A stretch of DNA of 64,000 bases. It comes from Erinaceus europaeus (taxonomy: Eukaryota > Chordata > Mammalia > Eulipotyphla > Erinaceidae). Below the pieces are notes generated by a model. The model did not search any database and was not told the DNA's origin. It saw only the letters and a program-made list of their open reading frames with translations. Shown here piece by piece: positions 1 through 10,218 of the stretch. A program made the translations under genes and the position numbers. Location: contig NC_080171.1 in the NCBI RefSeq assembly GCF_950295315.1, positions 31,984,361 through 32,048,360 on the forward strand. Reading direction: 5' to 3'. Position 1 is the stretch's first letter, and each line of letters begins with the position of its first letter.

Positions 1-849
1 ACAGGAGTGAGTAAAGAATTTGAAAAAATTGTAATCAGAAATGCAGGAACAACAAATGAGAATATGGAAGAAAATTCTAGTAATCTCATGGTTATTAGAG
101 AGCTGAAAGCTGAAATCGCTGAGCTAAGAAGGCAACTAACTGAACAAGCTAAAACAGTATCAGAGCAGGGCAACAAAATAGATGAACTCCAGAAAGCAGT
201 AGAGGGCAGAGAGAATAGAATCAATGAGGCTGAAGACAGAATTAGCAAGATTGAGGATGAATTAGAGACAACTAAAAAAGAAGTAAGAGATCTCAAAAAG
301 AGATTAAGAGATGCTGAAAACAAAAACAGAGTCCTATGGGATGACTTCAAAAGAAACAATATACGCATTATTGGCTTACCAGAGGAAGAAAGAGAAGGGG
401 AGGAAGAAAGCATTCTCCAGGCCATAATAGCTGAAAATTTCTCTAGTCTAGACAACACCAAAGACATAAAGATTCAAGAAGCCCAGAGGGTCCCAAACAG
501 AATTAACCCAGACCTAAAGACACCAAGACATGTCATACTTAGATTGGAAAGGAATAAGGATAAAGAAAGGATCCTCAAGGCTGCAAGAGAAAAACAAAGA
601 GTCACCTACAAAGGAAAACCCATAAGATTAGCAGCAGACTTCTCCATACAAACACTACAGGCCAGAAGAGAATGGCAAGATATCTATCGAGTGCTCAATG
701 AGAAAGGCTTTCAGCCAAGAATACTATATCCTGCTAGATTGTCATTCAGACTAGATGGAAGCATCAAAACCTTCTCAGACAAGCAACAGTTGAAGGAAGC
801 AACCATCACCAAGCCTGCCTTGAAAGAAGTTCTGAAAGGTCTCCTATAA
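1..849 (+). CDS. LINE-1 ORF1p, N-terminus cut by window edge
   Basis: The frame is open from base 1 to a TAA at 847-849, giving 282 visible codons; no in-frame start is needed because the ORF enters from the left. ORF1p is the trimeric RNA-binding chaperone of the L1 ribonucleoprotein. Counting codons from base 1, residues about 30-115 are a charged heptad-rich coiled coil. NNIRIIGLPEEE at 119-130 opens the RRM-like domain. The C-terminal domain has KPIRLAADFS followed by LQARREW and then FQPRILYPARLSF. Compared with the usual L1 length (about 340 residues in human), some 40-60 N-terminal residues are missing. A relic of that N-terminal region is visible at 49735-50210. There is no frameshift or stop. 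Confidence 0.93.
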   Translation, partial: TGVSKEFEKIVIRNAGTTNENMEENSSNLMVIRELKAEIAELRRQLTEQAKTVSEQGNKIDELQKAVEGRENRINEAEDRISKIEDELETTKKEVRDLKKRLRDAENKNRVLWDDFKRNNIRIIGLPEEEREGEEESILQAIIAENFSSLDNTKDIKIQEAQRVPNRINPDLKTPRHVILRLERNKDKERILKAAREKQRVTYKGKPIRLAADFSIQTLQARREWQDIYRVLNEKGFQPRILYPARLSFRLDGSIKTFSDKQQLKEATITKPALKEVLKGLL

Positions 850-905
850 ACAACCAGACCACCACAAATAGAACATATATCAAAACACTCTAAAACTCTA
901 CAAGA

Positions 906-3900
906 ATGGCGTTAAAATATCTTCAATCTTTGATATCAATAAATGTCAATGGACTGAATTCACCTATTAAAAGACACAGAGTAGGAAGATGGATCAGAAA
1001 ACACAACCCAACAATATGTTGTCTACAGGAAACTCACCTAACGCAACAAGACAAACACAGACTTAAAGTGAAAGGATGGAAAACTATCATTCAAGCCAAT
1101 GGCCCACAAAAAAGGGCAGGAACAGCTATTCTCATATCTGACATTATAGACTTTAAAATAGATAAGATTAAAAAAGATAGGAATGGACACTACTTACTGC
1201 TCAGAGGATCAGTCAATCAAGAGGACTTAACAATTATTAATATCTATGCACCCAATGAGAAGCCATCTAAATACATCAAACTTCTACTGAAAGAGCTACA
1301 GCAATATATTAACAGTAACACAATCATAGTAGGGGACTTCAACACCCCTCTATCTCAACTTGACAGATCATCCAGGCAGAAAATCAATAAAGACATAAGG
1401 GAGCTAAATGAAGAGATAGATAAACTAGAACTATTGGACATTTTCAGAGTCATTCATCCCAAGAAACTGGAATACACATTTTACTCAAATCCACATGGAT
1501 CATTCTCAAGGATAGACCATATGTTAGGCCACAAAGACAGCATCAGCCTATTCAAGAGCACTGAAATCATCCCAAGCATCTTCTCAGACCACAGTGGAAT
1601 TAAACTAACACTTAACAATCAACAAAAGATTAGAAATAGTGCGAAAATGTGGAAGCTCAACAGTACACTTCTTAACAACTTCTGGGTCAAAGAGGAAATC
1701 AAGGAAGAAATCAAAATGTTTCGAGAGTTCAATGAAAATGAAGACACAAGCTATCAAAATATTTGGGACACAGCTAAAGCAGTCCTAAGAGGGAAGTTCA
1801 TAGCTATACAAGCACACATTAGGAAACAAGAAAAGGCACAAATAAACAGCCTGATTGCACATCTTAAAGACCTAGAAGAAGAACAACAAAGGAATCCTAA
1901 AGCAACCAGAAGGACAGAAATTACTAACGTTAGGGCAGAAATAAATAACATTGAGAATAGGAAAACCATACAAAAGATCAATGAAAGTAAATGTTGGTTC
2001 TTCGAAAGAGTAAACAAAATCGACAAACCTTTAGCCAGACTCACAAAACAAAAAAAGGAGAAGACCCAAATAAATCGGATAGTAAATAAAAGAGGAGAAA
2101 TCACAACAGACACTGCAGAAATTCAACATATCATGCTAGGCTTCTATGAACAACTATATGCCACCAAGCTAGAGAACCTGCAAGAAATGAATGATTTCCT
2201 AGATACCTACCAACTTCCAAAACTAAGTAAAGAGGAAGTGGATAACATGAACAGGCCCATCACAGCTAATGAAATTGAAACAGTTATCAAAAATCTTCCC
2301 AAAAATAAAAGTCCTGGACCAGATGGTTTTACAAATGAATTCTACAAAACCTTCAAAGAAGAACTAATACCTCTACTTTTAAAAGTCTTCCAGAAGAGTG
2401 AAGACACTGGAATACTCCCTGCCAGCTTCTATGAAGCCAACATCACCCTGATACCAAAAGCAGACAGGGACACAACCAAAAAAGAAAACTACAGACCAAT
2501 ATCTCTAATGAACATAGATGCGAAAATATTGAACAAAATTCTAGCCAACCGGATACAGCAGTATATCAAAAAAATTGTTCATCATGACCAAGTGGGGTTT
2601 ATCCCAGGCATGCAAGGTTGGTTTAATATACGTAAATCAATCAATGTGATCCACCACATCAACAAAAGCAAGACCAAAAACCACATGGTCATATCAATAG
2701 ATGCAGAGAAAGCCTTTGACAAAATACAACATCCCTTTATGATCAAAACACTACAAAAAATAGGAATAGATGGAAAATTCCTGAAGATAGTGGAGTCTAT
2801 ATATAGCAAACCTACAGCCAACATCATACTCAATGGTGAAAAACTGGAAGCATTTCCCCTCAGATCAGGTACTAGACAGGGCTGCCCACTATCACCATTA
2901 CTATTCAACATAGTGTTGGAAGTTCTTGCCATAGCAATCAGGCAGGAGCAAGGAATTAAAGGCATACAGATTGGAAGAGAAGAAGTCAAACTCTCCTTAT
3001 TTGCAGATGACATGATAGTATACATGGAAAAACCTAAGGAATCTAGCAAGAAGCTTTTGGAAATCATCAGGCAATACAGTAATGTGTCAGGCTATAAAAT
3101 TAACATTCAAAAGTCAGTGGCATTCCTCTATGCAAACACTAAGTTAGAAGAAATTGAAATCCAGAAATCAGTTCCTTTTTCTATAGCAACAAAAACAATA
3201 AAATATCTAGGAATAAACCTAACCAAAGAAGTGAAAGACTTGTATACTGAAAATTATGAGTCACTACTCAAAGAAATTGAAAAAGACACAAAGAAGTGGA
3301 AAGATATTCCATGCTCATGGGTTGGAAGAATTAACATCATCAAAATGAATATATTACCCAGAGCCATCTACAAATTTAATGCTATCCCCATCAAGATCCC
3401 AAGCACATTTTTTAGGAGAATAGAACAAATGCTACAAATGTTTATCTGGAACCAGAAAAGACCTAGAATTGCCAAAACAATCTTGAGAAAAAAGAACAGA
3501 ACCGGAGGCATCACACTGCCAGATCTCAAACTATATTATAGGGCCATTGTCATCAAAACTGTTTGGTACTGGAACATGAACAGACACACTGACCAGTGGA
3601 ATAGAATTGAGATCCCAGAAATGAGGCCCCACACCTATGGACATCTAATCTTTGACAAAGGGGCCCAGACTATTACATGGGGAAAGCAGAGTCTCTTCAA
3701 CAAATGGTGTTGGAAACAATGGGTTGAAACATGCAGAAGAATGAAGCTGAATCACTGTATTTCACCAAATACAAAAGTAAATTCCAAGTGGATCAAGGAC
3801 TTGGATGTTAGACCAGAAACTATCACATACTTAGAGGAAAATATTGGAAGAACTTTTTTCCGCATAAATTTTAAAGACATTTTCAATGAAACGAATCCAA

Positions 3901-4730
3901 TTACAAGGAAGACTAAGGCAAGTATAAACCTATGGGACTACATCAAATTAAAAAGCTTCTTCACAGCAAAAGAAACCACTACCCAAATCAAGAGACCCCT
4001 CACAGAATGGGAGAAGATCTTTACATGCCATACATCAGATAAGAGTTTAATAACCAACATATATAAAGAGCTTACCAGACTCAACAACAAGACAACAAAT
4101 AACCCCATCCAAAAATGGGGGGAGGAATTGGACAGAATATTCACCACAGAAGAGATCCAAAAGGCCAAGAAACACATGAAAAAATGCTCCAAGTCTCTGA
4201 TTATCAGAGAAATGCAAATCAAGACAACAATGAGATATCACTTCACTCCTGTGAGAATGTCACACATCAGAAAAGGTAACAGCAGCAAATGCTGGAGAGG
4301 GTGTGGGGTCAAAGGAACCCTCCTGCACTGCTGGTGGGAATGTCAATTGGTCCAACCTCTGTGGAGAACAGTCTGGAGAACTCTCAGAAGGCTAGAAATG
4401 GACCTACCCTATGACCCTGCAATTCCCCTCCTGGGGATATATCCTAAGGAACCCAACACATCCATCCAAAAAGATCTGTGTACACATATGTTCTTGGCAG
4501 CACAATTTGTAATAGCCAAAACCTGGAAGCAACCCAGGTGTCCAACAACAGATGAGTGGCTGAGCAAGTTGTGGTATATATACACAATGGAATACTACTC
4601 AGCTGTAAAAAATGGTGACTTCACCGTTTTCAGCCGATCTTGGATGGACCTTGAAAAAATCATGTTGAGTGAAATAAGTCAGAAACAGAAGGATGAATAT
4701 GGGATGATCTCACTCTCAGGCCGTAGTTGA
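906..4730 (+). CDS. LINE-1 ORF2p endonuclease/reverse transcriptase, intact
   Basis: The frame runs from ATG at 906 to TGA at 4728-4730 and encodes 1274 residues, essentially the family length (human 1275). ORF2p nicks target DNA and primes reverse transcription of L1 RNA at the nick. Expected catalytic positions are present, one residue earlier than in human. In the endonuclease these are N13 (SINVNGLN), E42 (QETHL), D144/N146 (VGDFN) and D228/H229 (SDHSG). In the reverse transcriptase they are F699-A-D-D702 in [10 protein letters not shown]. Fingers-region motifs such as [15 protein letters not shown] and [10 protein letters not shown] are also intact. A Cys-rich motif C-X3-C-X7-H-X4-C starts at C1129. 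ORF2 follows ORF1 by 56 bp, as in other mammalian L1s, and would be translated by unconventional reinitiation. I saw no disabling change; activity itself is untested. Confidence 0.95.
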   Translation: MALKYLQSLISINVNGLNSPIKRHRVGRWIRKHNPTICCLQETHLTQQDKHRLKVKGWKTIIQANGPQKRAGTAILISDIIDFKIDKIKKDRNGHYLLLRGSVNQEDLTIINIYAPNEKPSKYIKLLLKELQQYINSNTIIVGDFNTPLSQLDRSSRQKINKDIRELNEEIDKLELLDIFRVIHPKKLEYTFYSNPHGSFSRIDHMLGHKDSISLFKSTEIIPSIFSDHSGIKLTLNNQQKIRNSAKMWKLNSTLLNNFWVKEEIKEEIKMFREFNENEDTSYQNIWDTAKAVLRGKFIAIQAHIRKQEKAQINSLIAHLKDLEEEQQRNPKATRRTEITNVRAEINNIENRKTIQKINESKCWFFERVNKIDKPLARLTKQKKEKTQINRIVNKRGEITTDTAEIQHIMLGFYEQLYATKLENLQEMNDFLDTYQLPKLSKEEVDNMNRPITANEIETVIKNLPKNKSPGPDGFTNEFYKTFKEELIPLLLKVFQKSEDTGILPASFYEANITLIPKADRDTTKKENYRPISLMNIDAKILNKILANRIQQYIKKIVHHDQVGFIPGMQGWFNIRKSINVIHHINKSKTKNHMVISIDAEKAFDKIQHPFMIKTLQKIGIDGKFLKIVESIYSKPTANIILNGEKLEAFPLRSGTRQGCPLSPLLFNIVLEVLAIAIRQEQGIKGIQIGREEVKLSLFADDMIVYMEKPKESSKKLLEIIRQYSNVSGYKINIQKSVAFLYANTKLEEIEIQKSVPFSIATKTIKYLGINLTKEVKDLYTENYESLLKEIEKDTKKWKDIPCSWVGRINIIKMNILPRAIYKFNAIPIKIPSTFFRRIEQMLQMFIWNQKRPRIAKTILRKKNRTGGITLPDLKLYYRAIVIKTVWYWNMNRHTDQWNRIEIPEMRPHTYGHLIFDKGAQTITWGKQSLFNKWCWKQWVETCRRMKLNHCISPNTKVNSKWIKDLDVRPETITYLEENIGRTFFRINFKDIFNETNPITRKTKASINLWDYIKLKSFFTAKETTTQIKRPLTEWEKIFTCHTSDKSLITNIYKELTRLNNKTTNNPIQKWGEELDRIFTTEEIQKAKKHMKKCSKSLIIREMQIKTTMRYHFTPVRMSHIRKGNSSKCWRGCGVKGTLLHCWWECQLVQPLWRTVWRTLRRLEMDLPYDPAIPLLGIYPKEPNTSIQKDLCTHMFLAAQFVIAKTWKQPRCPTTDEWLSKLWYIYTMEYYSAVKNGDFTVFSRSWMDLEKIMLSEISQKQKDEYGMISLSGRS

Positions 4731-4911
4731 AAAACAAGATTAGAAAAGAAAACACAAGTCGAACCTAAAATGGAATTGGAGTATTACACCAAAGTAAAAG
4801 ACTCTGGGGTGGGTGGGTGGGTGGGGAGAATACAGGTCCATAAAAAATGACGAATGAAATAGTGGGGGTTGTATTGCTAAATGGGAATCTGGGGAATGTT
4901 ATGCATGTAAA
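4731..4911 (+). other. L1-A 3' UTR with G-quadruplex-type tract
   Basis: It matches the L1-A 3' ends at 12573-12797 (reverse strand) and 38974-39082. It contains five G-runs separated by single T at 4806-4826, a textbook G-quadruplex motif of the kind known in mammalian L1 3' UTRs. The final ~65 bp seen in the other copies (ending CCCCAATAAA) are missing: the sequence stops after GTTATGCATGTA and enters A-rich DNA. Confidence 0.85.
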
Positions 4912-5470
4912 AAAAACAAAAAAAGGAAGAAGAAGTAGAAACGCAAAGCAGAAATTGACTGAGTTTGGAGTATGGCACCAAAGTAAGAAAGCAGAAGTAT
5001 ACTAGAGTTTGCAGTGAGTACCTCCCTAATACTTCCTCTCCACTTTTCCAAGTTTTGGGTCCATGATTGCTCAACAATTTGTTTGGCTTTGTATGTTAAC
5101 TCTCTTTTCAGTCACCAGGTTCCAGGTGTCATCAGGATGCCAGCCAGACTTCCCTGGATTGAAGACCCCACCAATGTGTCCTGGAGCTCAGCTTCCCCAG
5201 AGACCCATCCTACTAGGGAAAGAGAGAGGCAGACTGGGAGTGTGGACCGACCAGTCAACGCCCATGTTCAGCGAGGAAGCAATTACAGAAGCCAGACCTT
5301 CTACCTTCTGCAACCCTCAATGACCCTGGGTCCATGCTCCCAGAGGGATAGAGAATGGGAAAGCTATCGGGGGAGGGGGTGGGATATGGAGATTGGGCGG
5401 TGGGAATTGTGTGGAGTTGTACCCCTCCTACCCTATGGTTTTGTTAATTAATAAAAAAAAAAAAAAAAAG
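4912..5470 (+). mobile_element. L1-B repeat stacked behind the L1-A end
   Basis: A-rich DNA (4911-4935) leads into about 60 bp of older L1-A-like 3' UTR. From 4987 a ~480-bp L1-B unit follows, ending GGTGGGAATTGTGTGGAGTTGTACCCC, then AATAAA and poly(A). The B unit is nearly the same over its full length as the reverse-strand copy at 11625-12131. Confidence 0.82.
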
Positions 5471-5510
5471 AATCTTTTCTGATGAACCAAAAAAAAAAAA
5501 AAAAGCACTG

Positions 5511-5595
5511 GAACTAGTGGGGACTAAACCAGTGTGGGTATCAAACAAAACAATGATTATGTAAGTAAACCACATCATTAAGCAATGCAAGCGAA
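5511..5595 (-). mobile_element. LTR-related fragment
   Basis: The stretch from CTAGTGGGGACTAAACC through AACAATGATTATGTAAGTAAACCAC resembles part of the solo LTR at 48548-48936, with a deletion between the two blocks. No LTR ends are visible. Confidence 0.45.
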
Positions 5596-5910
5596 CCTAA
5601 CGTGATGATTAAAACAGAAGGTCTCAGAAGCAGAATTAGAAGCAGACCAACAAGTAGCCTTGGCGGGATACCTGGCGCACCTCCTCCAAGATGCTTCTGA
5701 CCAGGAGAAGAAGCAGCAGCCAAAAGAGAGTGACCTGCTCAAAATCCCATGCTTTTATACATTCCTTTCTGTTTGTCCTGCCTCAGGGTGATGCCATTCG
5801 TATGCTGGTAGTCACAAATTCCTGTTGGGGTCACAACAACTGCTCATGAAGCTTCCCTTCTGTACCTGAGCACTGAGGGATTGAACCCAAGTCCTTGAAC
5901 ATGATAATGG
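5596..5910. other. Unassigned DNA
   Basis: This is a 315-bp stretch next to the LTR-related fragment. It could be retroviral internal sequence, but I see no primer-binding site or coding similarity. Confidence 0.3.
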
Positions 5911-6080
5911 AGTATGGATCAAAATTATTTTTGGGGTGTAACACCCTTGTTTGTAAACCTCTCTTAACATCCGGCCCTTTTATCTTTGATTATCCTTCAG
6001 CATTGTGAATATGTCCCTTTTTTGTTTTAAATATCTATTTTCTACCCATGATTTCTCCTCCTTCTTCAGCTATATGTGTG
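5911..6080. repeat. Direct repeat, copy 1
   Basis: It runs from GTATGGATCAAAATTATTTTT through the CTCCTTCTTCAGCTAT region. It is closely similar to 7191-7352 in the same orientation, about 1.28 kb apart. It has no coding character; the origin is probably an internal part of an L1-like repeat. Confidence 0.7.
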
Positions 6081-6189
6081 CACAACCACTGCCTGGCCCC
6101 TTCTCTATTAGTTTTTGTTCTTTTTTTATTTTATTTATTTAATTGCCACTCATTGTGCTCATTGCCAGCACTGCTCCACACCACTTTTG

Positions 6190-6400
6190 GTGGGTTCTTC
6201 TTCTTTTTCTTCCTCTTCCTCTTCCTCTTCCTCTTCCTCTTCCTCTTCCTCTTCCCCTTCCCCTTCCCTTTCTCCTTTCTCCCTTCTTCTTCTTCTTCTT
6301 CTTCTTCTTCTTCTTCTTCTTCTTTTTCTTCTTCTTCTTCTCCTTCTCCTCCTCCTCCTCCTCCTCCTCCTCCTCCTCCTCCTCCTCCTCCTTCTTTTAT
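6190..6400. repeat. Polypyrimidine tract (CTTCCT / CTT / CCT)n
   Basis: A run of about 210 bp passes from CTTCCT to CTT to CCT units. It abuts a reverse-strand SINE remnant and looks like an expanded SINE tail. The apparent reading frames through it are low-complexity artefacts. Confidence 0.9.
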
Positions 6401-6815
6401 TTGACAGGGAAAAGAGAGGTTGACAGAGGAGAGGTAGAAAGAGAGACGCCTTTTTTCTTTTTTAATTAATTAATTTTTATTTTACTTTTTAATTTTATTT
6501 TATAAAATGAAAACACTGACAAGACCACAGGATAAGAGGGGTACAATTCCACACAGTTCCCACCACCAGAATTCCATATCCCATCCCCTCCCCTGATAGC
6601 TTTCCTATTCTTTAACCCTCTGGGAGTATGGACCCAGGGTCATTATGGGGTGCAGAAAATGGAAGGTCTGGCTTCTGAAATTGCTTCCCCACTGAACATG
6701 GGCATTGGCAGGTCAATCCATACTCCCAGATTGAAGATAGACACCTTTAACACTTGTGAAACTTTCCCTCTTCAGGTGGAGAGTGGGGGCTTGAACTCAG
6801 GTTTCTTGTTGTTCT
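6395..6815 (-). mobile_element. SINE-B split by an L1-B end
   Basis: SINE-B pieces lie at 6395-6455 (body, from TTATTTGACAGGGAAAAGAGAG) and 6733-6815 (GACACCTTTAACACTTGTGAAACTTTCC into the head). They are separated by the L1-B insertion at 6460-6732, which is therefore younger. Confidence 0.65.
6460..6732 (-). mobile_element. L1-B 3' end, 5'-truncated
   Basis: From its T-rich left end (the poly(A) side) it carries ATAAGAGGGGTACAATTCCACAC and CCACCACCAGAATTCCATATCC, the reverse complement of the L1-B terminus. It stops at CAATCCATACTCCCAGA. Confidence 0.8.
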
Positions 6816-6819
6816 TTTA

Positions 6820-7190
6820 AAATTAAAAAAAATATTGATTGATTTAATAATGATAGGTAATACCGTAGGATAAGGGGGGGTAGAATTCCACACAATTCCC
6901 ACCACCAGAGTCCTGATTCCCTAACCTCTCCATTGTAAGCTACAGCAGTTTTAGCCAGGGTTGCAGATATGGGTTAACTATTATCTCCACAACTGTCTGT
7001 ATAGATAGTTGTATATAATCGTCTCCCCCGCCCTTTAAGGTCTCATCTTCTCTTCCTTTCCAAGCCACACATAACCCTATCACTACATCAAAATATCCCT
7101 CTCCCTTTCTTCTTCTCTCTGGGGCCTGATATAATTGGAGTTCAGAGTCCTCTTATCTGCTTCCTCGTATCACTTCTCCCCCACTGGGAG
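6820..7190 (-). mobile_element. L1-C 3' end
   Basis: A T-rich/A-rich left end is followed by AGAATTCCACACAATTCCC and then by a diverged body including ATAGATAGTTGTATATAATC. The same body is recognisable at 41466-41890 and 62331-62624. Confidence 0.72.
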
Positions 7191-7352
7191 TATGGATCAA
7201 AATTATTTTTTCAAACACCCTTGTTTATAAACCTCACTTTTAACATCTGACCTTTTTATCTCTGTTGATTATCTTTCAGCCTTGTGAATATGTCTCTTTC
7301 TTGTTTTAAATATATATATTTTCTACACATGATCTCTCCTCATTCTTCAGCT
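7191..7352. repeat. Direct repeat, copy 2
   Basis: Second copy of the 5911-6080 sequence, joined on its left to L1-C without an obvious boundary. This suggests it is part of the same reverse-strand element. Confidence 0.7.
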
Positions 7353-8074
7353 ATGTTCACACCTTCCTTTTATTCTTTCTTGACATGCCTGTTGAAAGCA
7401 GTTTTCACTTACTGTCTTACATTTTATTTCTCAGACTTCTAAACATGCTCCAGACAGCAAAGGTTAGCAACTGTCCTTAGTTGCCAGATCTAATGCATGC
7501 TCATCAGTCTTATTTTATTTCTTTGCAATATGGGCTCTTAAAAATTCTACCCTCCTTTGCTTTTCTGTCTTAGTCTTTTTCCTCTGCACATCTCTTACAT
7601 GTTGGTGTTCCTCAGGGCATCTGATAGCACATTCTTTTTTTTTTTTTTTTTAAATAAAAGATTTTTACACTTTGCAGCACTCGATTAATTAATGGCTTCA
7701 ACTTGTTGCCACCCAGATCTGTATTTCCATTCTAAACATCTTCTCTAAGTTCCATACCTGTATGTTTGCATGTCTGGTAGACAACTCTATCTGGATAGTT
7801 ATAAGTACTTTGAGCTAATGAATTCAAAGTCAAACTCGCCATTTTCATGATCTCTAAACCTGTTTCTGTATCTGAAAGATGAAAGTGGAGGATCAAAATT
7901 GATAGTTTTCAAGTTATAGAGAAATAATGTATAGGGTTGTGGTCAGCATTAAAAAAGTATCAGTTTATATACTTGAGTTCAGCTTTAAAACAAGCAAATC
8001 AACAAGAGAGCAAACACACACAGGTATACAAAGAGATGGGCTTAAATTAGAATGTAAGCCCAATGAAGGCAGAC
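7353..8074. other. Unassigned intronic DNA
   Basis: Apart from a T run at about 7635-7652, I recognise no repeat, exon or RNA gene in this stretch. Confidence 0.4.
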
Positions 8075-8085
8075 AAGATTTTTGA

Positions 8086-8370
8086 TTTTTTAAAAAATAT
8101 TTAATATTTATTTATTCACTTTTGTTGTCCTTGTTCTATTGTTGTAGTTATTATTGGTGTCGTTGTTATTGGATAGAACAGAGAGAAAGGAGAGAGGAGC
8201 AGAAGACAGAGAAGGGGAGAGAAAGATAGACACCTGCAGACCTGCTTCACCACTTGTGAAGCAACTCCCAAGCAGGTGGGGTGCTGAGGGCTTGAACCAG
8301 GGTCCTTACACCGGTCCTTGCACTTTGTGCCACCTGCGCTTAACCCGCTGTACTACCACCTGACTCCCAT
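8086..8370 (-). mobile_element. SINE-A
   Basis: A complete tRNA-derived SINE flanked by an 11-bp perfect target-site duplication AAGATTTTTGA (8075-8085 and 8371-8381). The head reads toward the left from GGGAGTCAGGTGGTAGTAC. Confidence 0.93.
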
Positions 8371-8381
8371 AAGATTTTTGA

Positions 8382-9936
8382 ATTTTATCTGTTTAGTATC
8401 TTATCTCATGTATATAGAGTAGTAGTTGGCAGGTATGCTTATCTTTGATATAAAATGTAAATCCTACTGTGGGTTATAGCCAAAATTCTTGGAAGATAGT
8501 GGACCAGGTAGATAATGGATTGAAAGGTATCAATGTTACGTTCAACAAAAATTCTATACATACATTATTCTTCCCACATGCAATTGCTTGATTTCACCAG
8601 TGATCAAAGTTTGTGGCAGAACTCTTGGCATTTTTGCTTGGTTGGTGCAAGTGGGAGGAGAAAGGCATTGGGGTTTGGTGAATGCGGTTGGCAAAGTGTG
8701 TGGTGAGGTGCCTGTGTGTGGATTCACTGCTGGTCCACCTGGCTCAGCCTGGTACTTGTGATGTGAAACAAGATGGTGCATACTGCTCCTGCAGCTGGCC
8801 AACCAGCTTTATGAAGAGGGGTGGGGAGGACGTGTGAGAGATGTTTTAGGGACTCTCTTTAGTCTTTTTAAACTTATTATAAGACAACTTTTTTATTTTT
8901 AAATTATAGAGGTAGCTGAGTTAGAGTAAATGGTAAAGTATAGGGCCAAGTGCTCCTAGTGGTGGATTCAAAGAAAGTACATCACATCCAGTTACACAGT
9001 TGTTTACTGAGCATATGTTTTTCTCACAGTCCCTGTGTACATTTCTGAGAATACGAAATCCCTGCCCACATGAAGCTTCATTCTAGAGGAGGAGACAACA
9101 GCCATACTTGTTGATAAATATGTAGCTACTTGTATAGGGCAGCTGGGTTATGCATTGCTCCACAAATACAGATGTTTAGAATGGGAAGCAACTGAACAAT
9201 GAATGCCCCAGATCAGCCTGCAGACTGAGGCTTTGTGAAATGCGTCTGCCTGACTCTTAATGGATACTTTTAAAACCCTTTTAAGAAAATCAATATAGAC
9301 ATCATCTTGGGCCCTACATTAATGGACACTGTGGTTAAGAACTAAATTAGAGTGATGAAGGGAAGAGAACAGGTTAGCTGGGGTGGGATGACACAGATAA
9401 AGAAATGTGTTGTAATGGAGGGGAGATGAGATAAAATGAGGGGAGAGGAAGGAAGGCCCCTTGCAAGCTTTCTAATTTAACAAGTTCTGCTGAAGAGGAG
9501 AATCAGTTTATATCTCTGTGGGATAATAATCTTCCCCAGGTGCCCAAGTGTCCAGATGCTGACTCCAAAATGAGTTAGAGGAGGAAAAAAAATGCCTTCA
9601 GAGAAATTGTATCATTTATTCCTGGGGATGTCTCTCTCCTTCCGTTTTGGATGTGAATCAACTTCATGTCCAAATCAATAGAACACAGATTATGCAGAAC
9701 ATAGAACATTATCTTAGTTAGGCATGTACTTCTCTCTTCTTTCTTTTCAAATTGCAGATGAGAAGCTGATATGATGGTTCCACTTTCTGCTCCAGGAGAA
9801 TTGTTTTCTGGGTAGTGACATTTGTTCATTATTTCTGTCCTGCTTACTTTGAAAGAGACTCTAAATACTGTACAGTGGAATGCCAGAGCTTTTCCTTTGT
9901 CTTCTTAAGAGCCACTCTCTGTCTCCTCTTCCTTAT
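8382..9936. other. Unassigned intronic DNA with an L2-like remnant
   Basis: About 8995-9125 reads like the ancient L2 consensus (TTACTGAGC..., CCCTGCCCACATGAAGCTTCATTCTAG). The remainder holds nothing I can name. Small open frames here have no domain or splice support. Confidence 0.4.
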
Positions 9937-9949
9937 AAAATAGATTTGA

Positions 9950-10130
9950 GGGTGGGGAAGACAGCATAATGGTTATGCAAACAGACTCTCATGCCTGAGG
10001 CTCCTAAATCCCAGGTTCAATCCCCTGTACCACCATAAGCCAGGGCTGAGCAGTGCTCTGTTGTTTGCCTCTGTGTGTCTCTTTCTCAACCTCTCTCAAA
10101 ATAAAAATAAAATAAAATAAAATAATAAAG
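9950..10130 (+). mobile_element. SINE-C
   Basis: Box A-like ACAGCATAATGGTTATGC and box B-like GGTTCAATCCC are visible; the tail is (AAAAT)n. Flanks AAAATAGATTTGA (9937-9949) and AAAATAGACTTGA (10131-10143) are a 13-bp duplication with one mismatch. Confidence 0.9.
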
Positions 10131-10145
10131 AAAATAGACTTGATT

Positions 10146-10218
10146 GTCTACAGCCATACCACCCTGAGTACGTCAGAAGCTAATCAGGGTCAGTCCTGGT
10201 TAGTATTTGGATGGGAGA
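10146..10218 (+). pseudogene. 5S rRNA retropseudogene, internally deleted
   Basis: GTCTACAGCCATACCACCCTGA is the 5S rRNA 5' end with one change. About 24 nt of the middle are missing, and the copy then resumes with AGAAGCTAATCAGGGTC...CTGGTTAGTATTTGGATGGGAG, the conserved box A/box C region. It stops before the last ~30 nt of 5S. Flanks AAAATAGACTTGATT (10131-10145) and AAAACAGACTAGATT (10218-10232) look like a target-site duplication with two mismatches. It cannot encode functional 5S RNA. Confidence 0.9.

Larger units (their letters stand above)
1..5470 (+). mobile_element. Young LINE-1, 5' end outside window, with stacked 3' ends
   Basis: The order is partial ORF1, a 56-bp spacer (850-905), complete ORF2, a 3' UTR and A-rich stretches. 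Both ORFs are open, so the copy is recent. It lies in the sense orientation of FRMD3. The 5' UTR, promoter and 5' target-site duplication are outside the window, so I cannot judge whether it is full length. The terminal part from about 4912 is made of further retroelement ends described separately. Oligo(A) runs occur at 5450-5469 and about 5490-5504. Confidence 0.93.

Noticed and set aside
1754..2113. Reverse-strand frames inside ORF2 (also 2582-3067 and 3938-4241).
   Set aside because: They are antisense shadows of the L1 ORF2 coding sequence.
5014..5451. A 145-codon frame open in both full L1-B copies (here and at 11667-12104 on the reverse strand), possibly a conserved small protein.
   Set aside because: The frame begins with GTG, not ATG. 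About 22 of 145 residues differ between the copies and most base changes alter the residue, and a third copy (14570-14842) has a stop. This looks like neutral repeat DNA.
5080..5470. L1-B ends as possible LTRs because of their shared terminal block.
   Set aside because: All copies end in poly(A) rather than CA, several are 5'-truncated with variable-length target duplications, and no TG start is present.
6048..6469. Three overlapping frames of ~100-118 codons rich in Phe, Leu, Ser and Pro.
   Set aside because: They are translations of the CTT/CCT tract in its three frames.
8154..8363. Many 60-90 codon frames with RTERNGERRGRQRGGEKDRHLQT-like content across the window.
   Set aside because: Each is one frame of a reverse SINE-A or SINE-B body.
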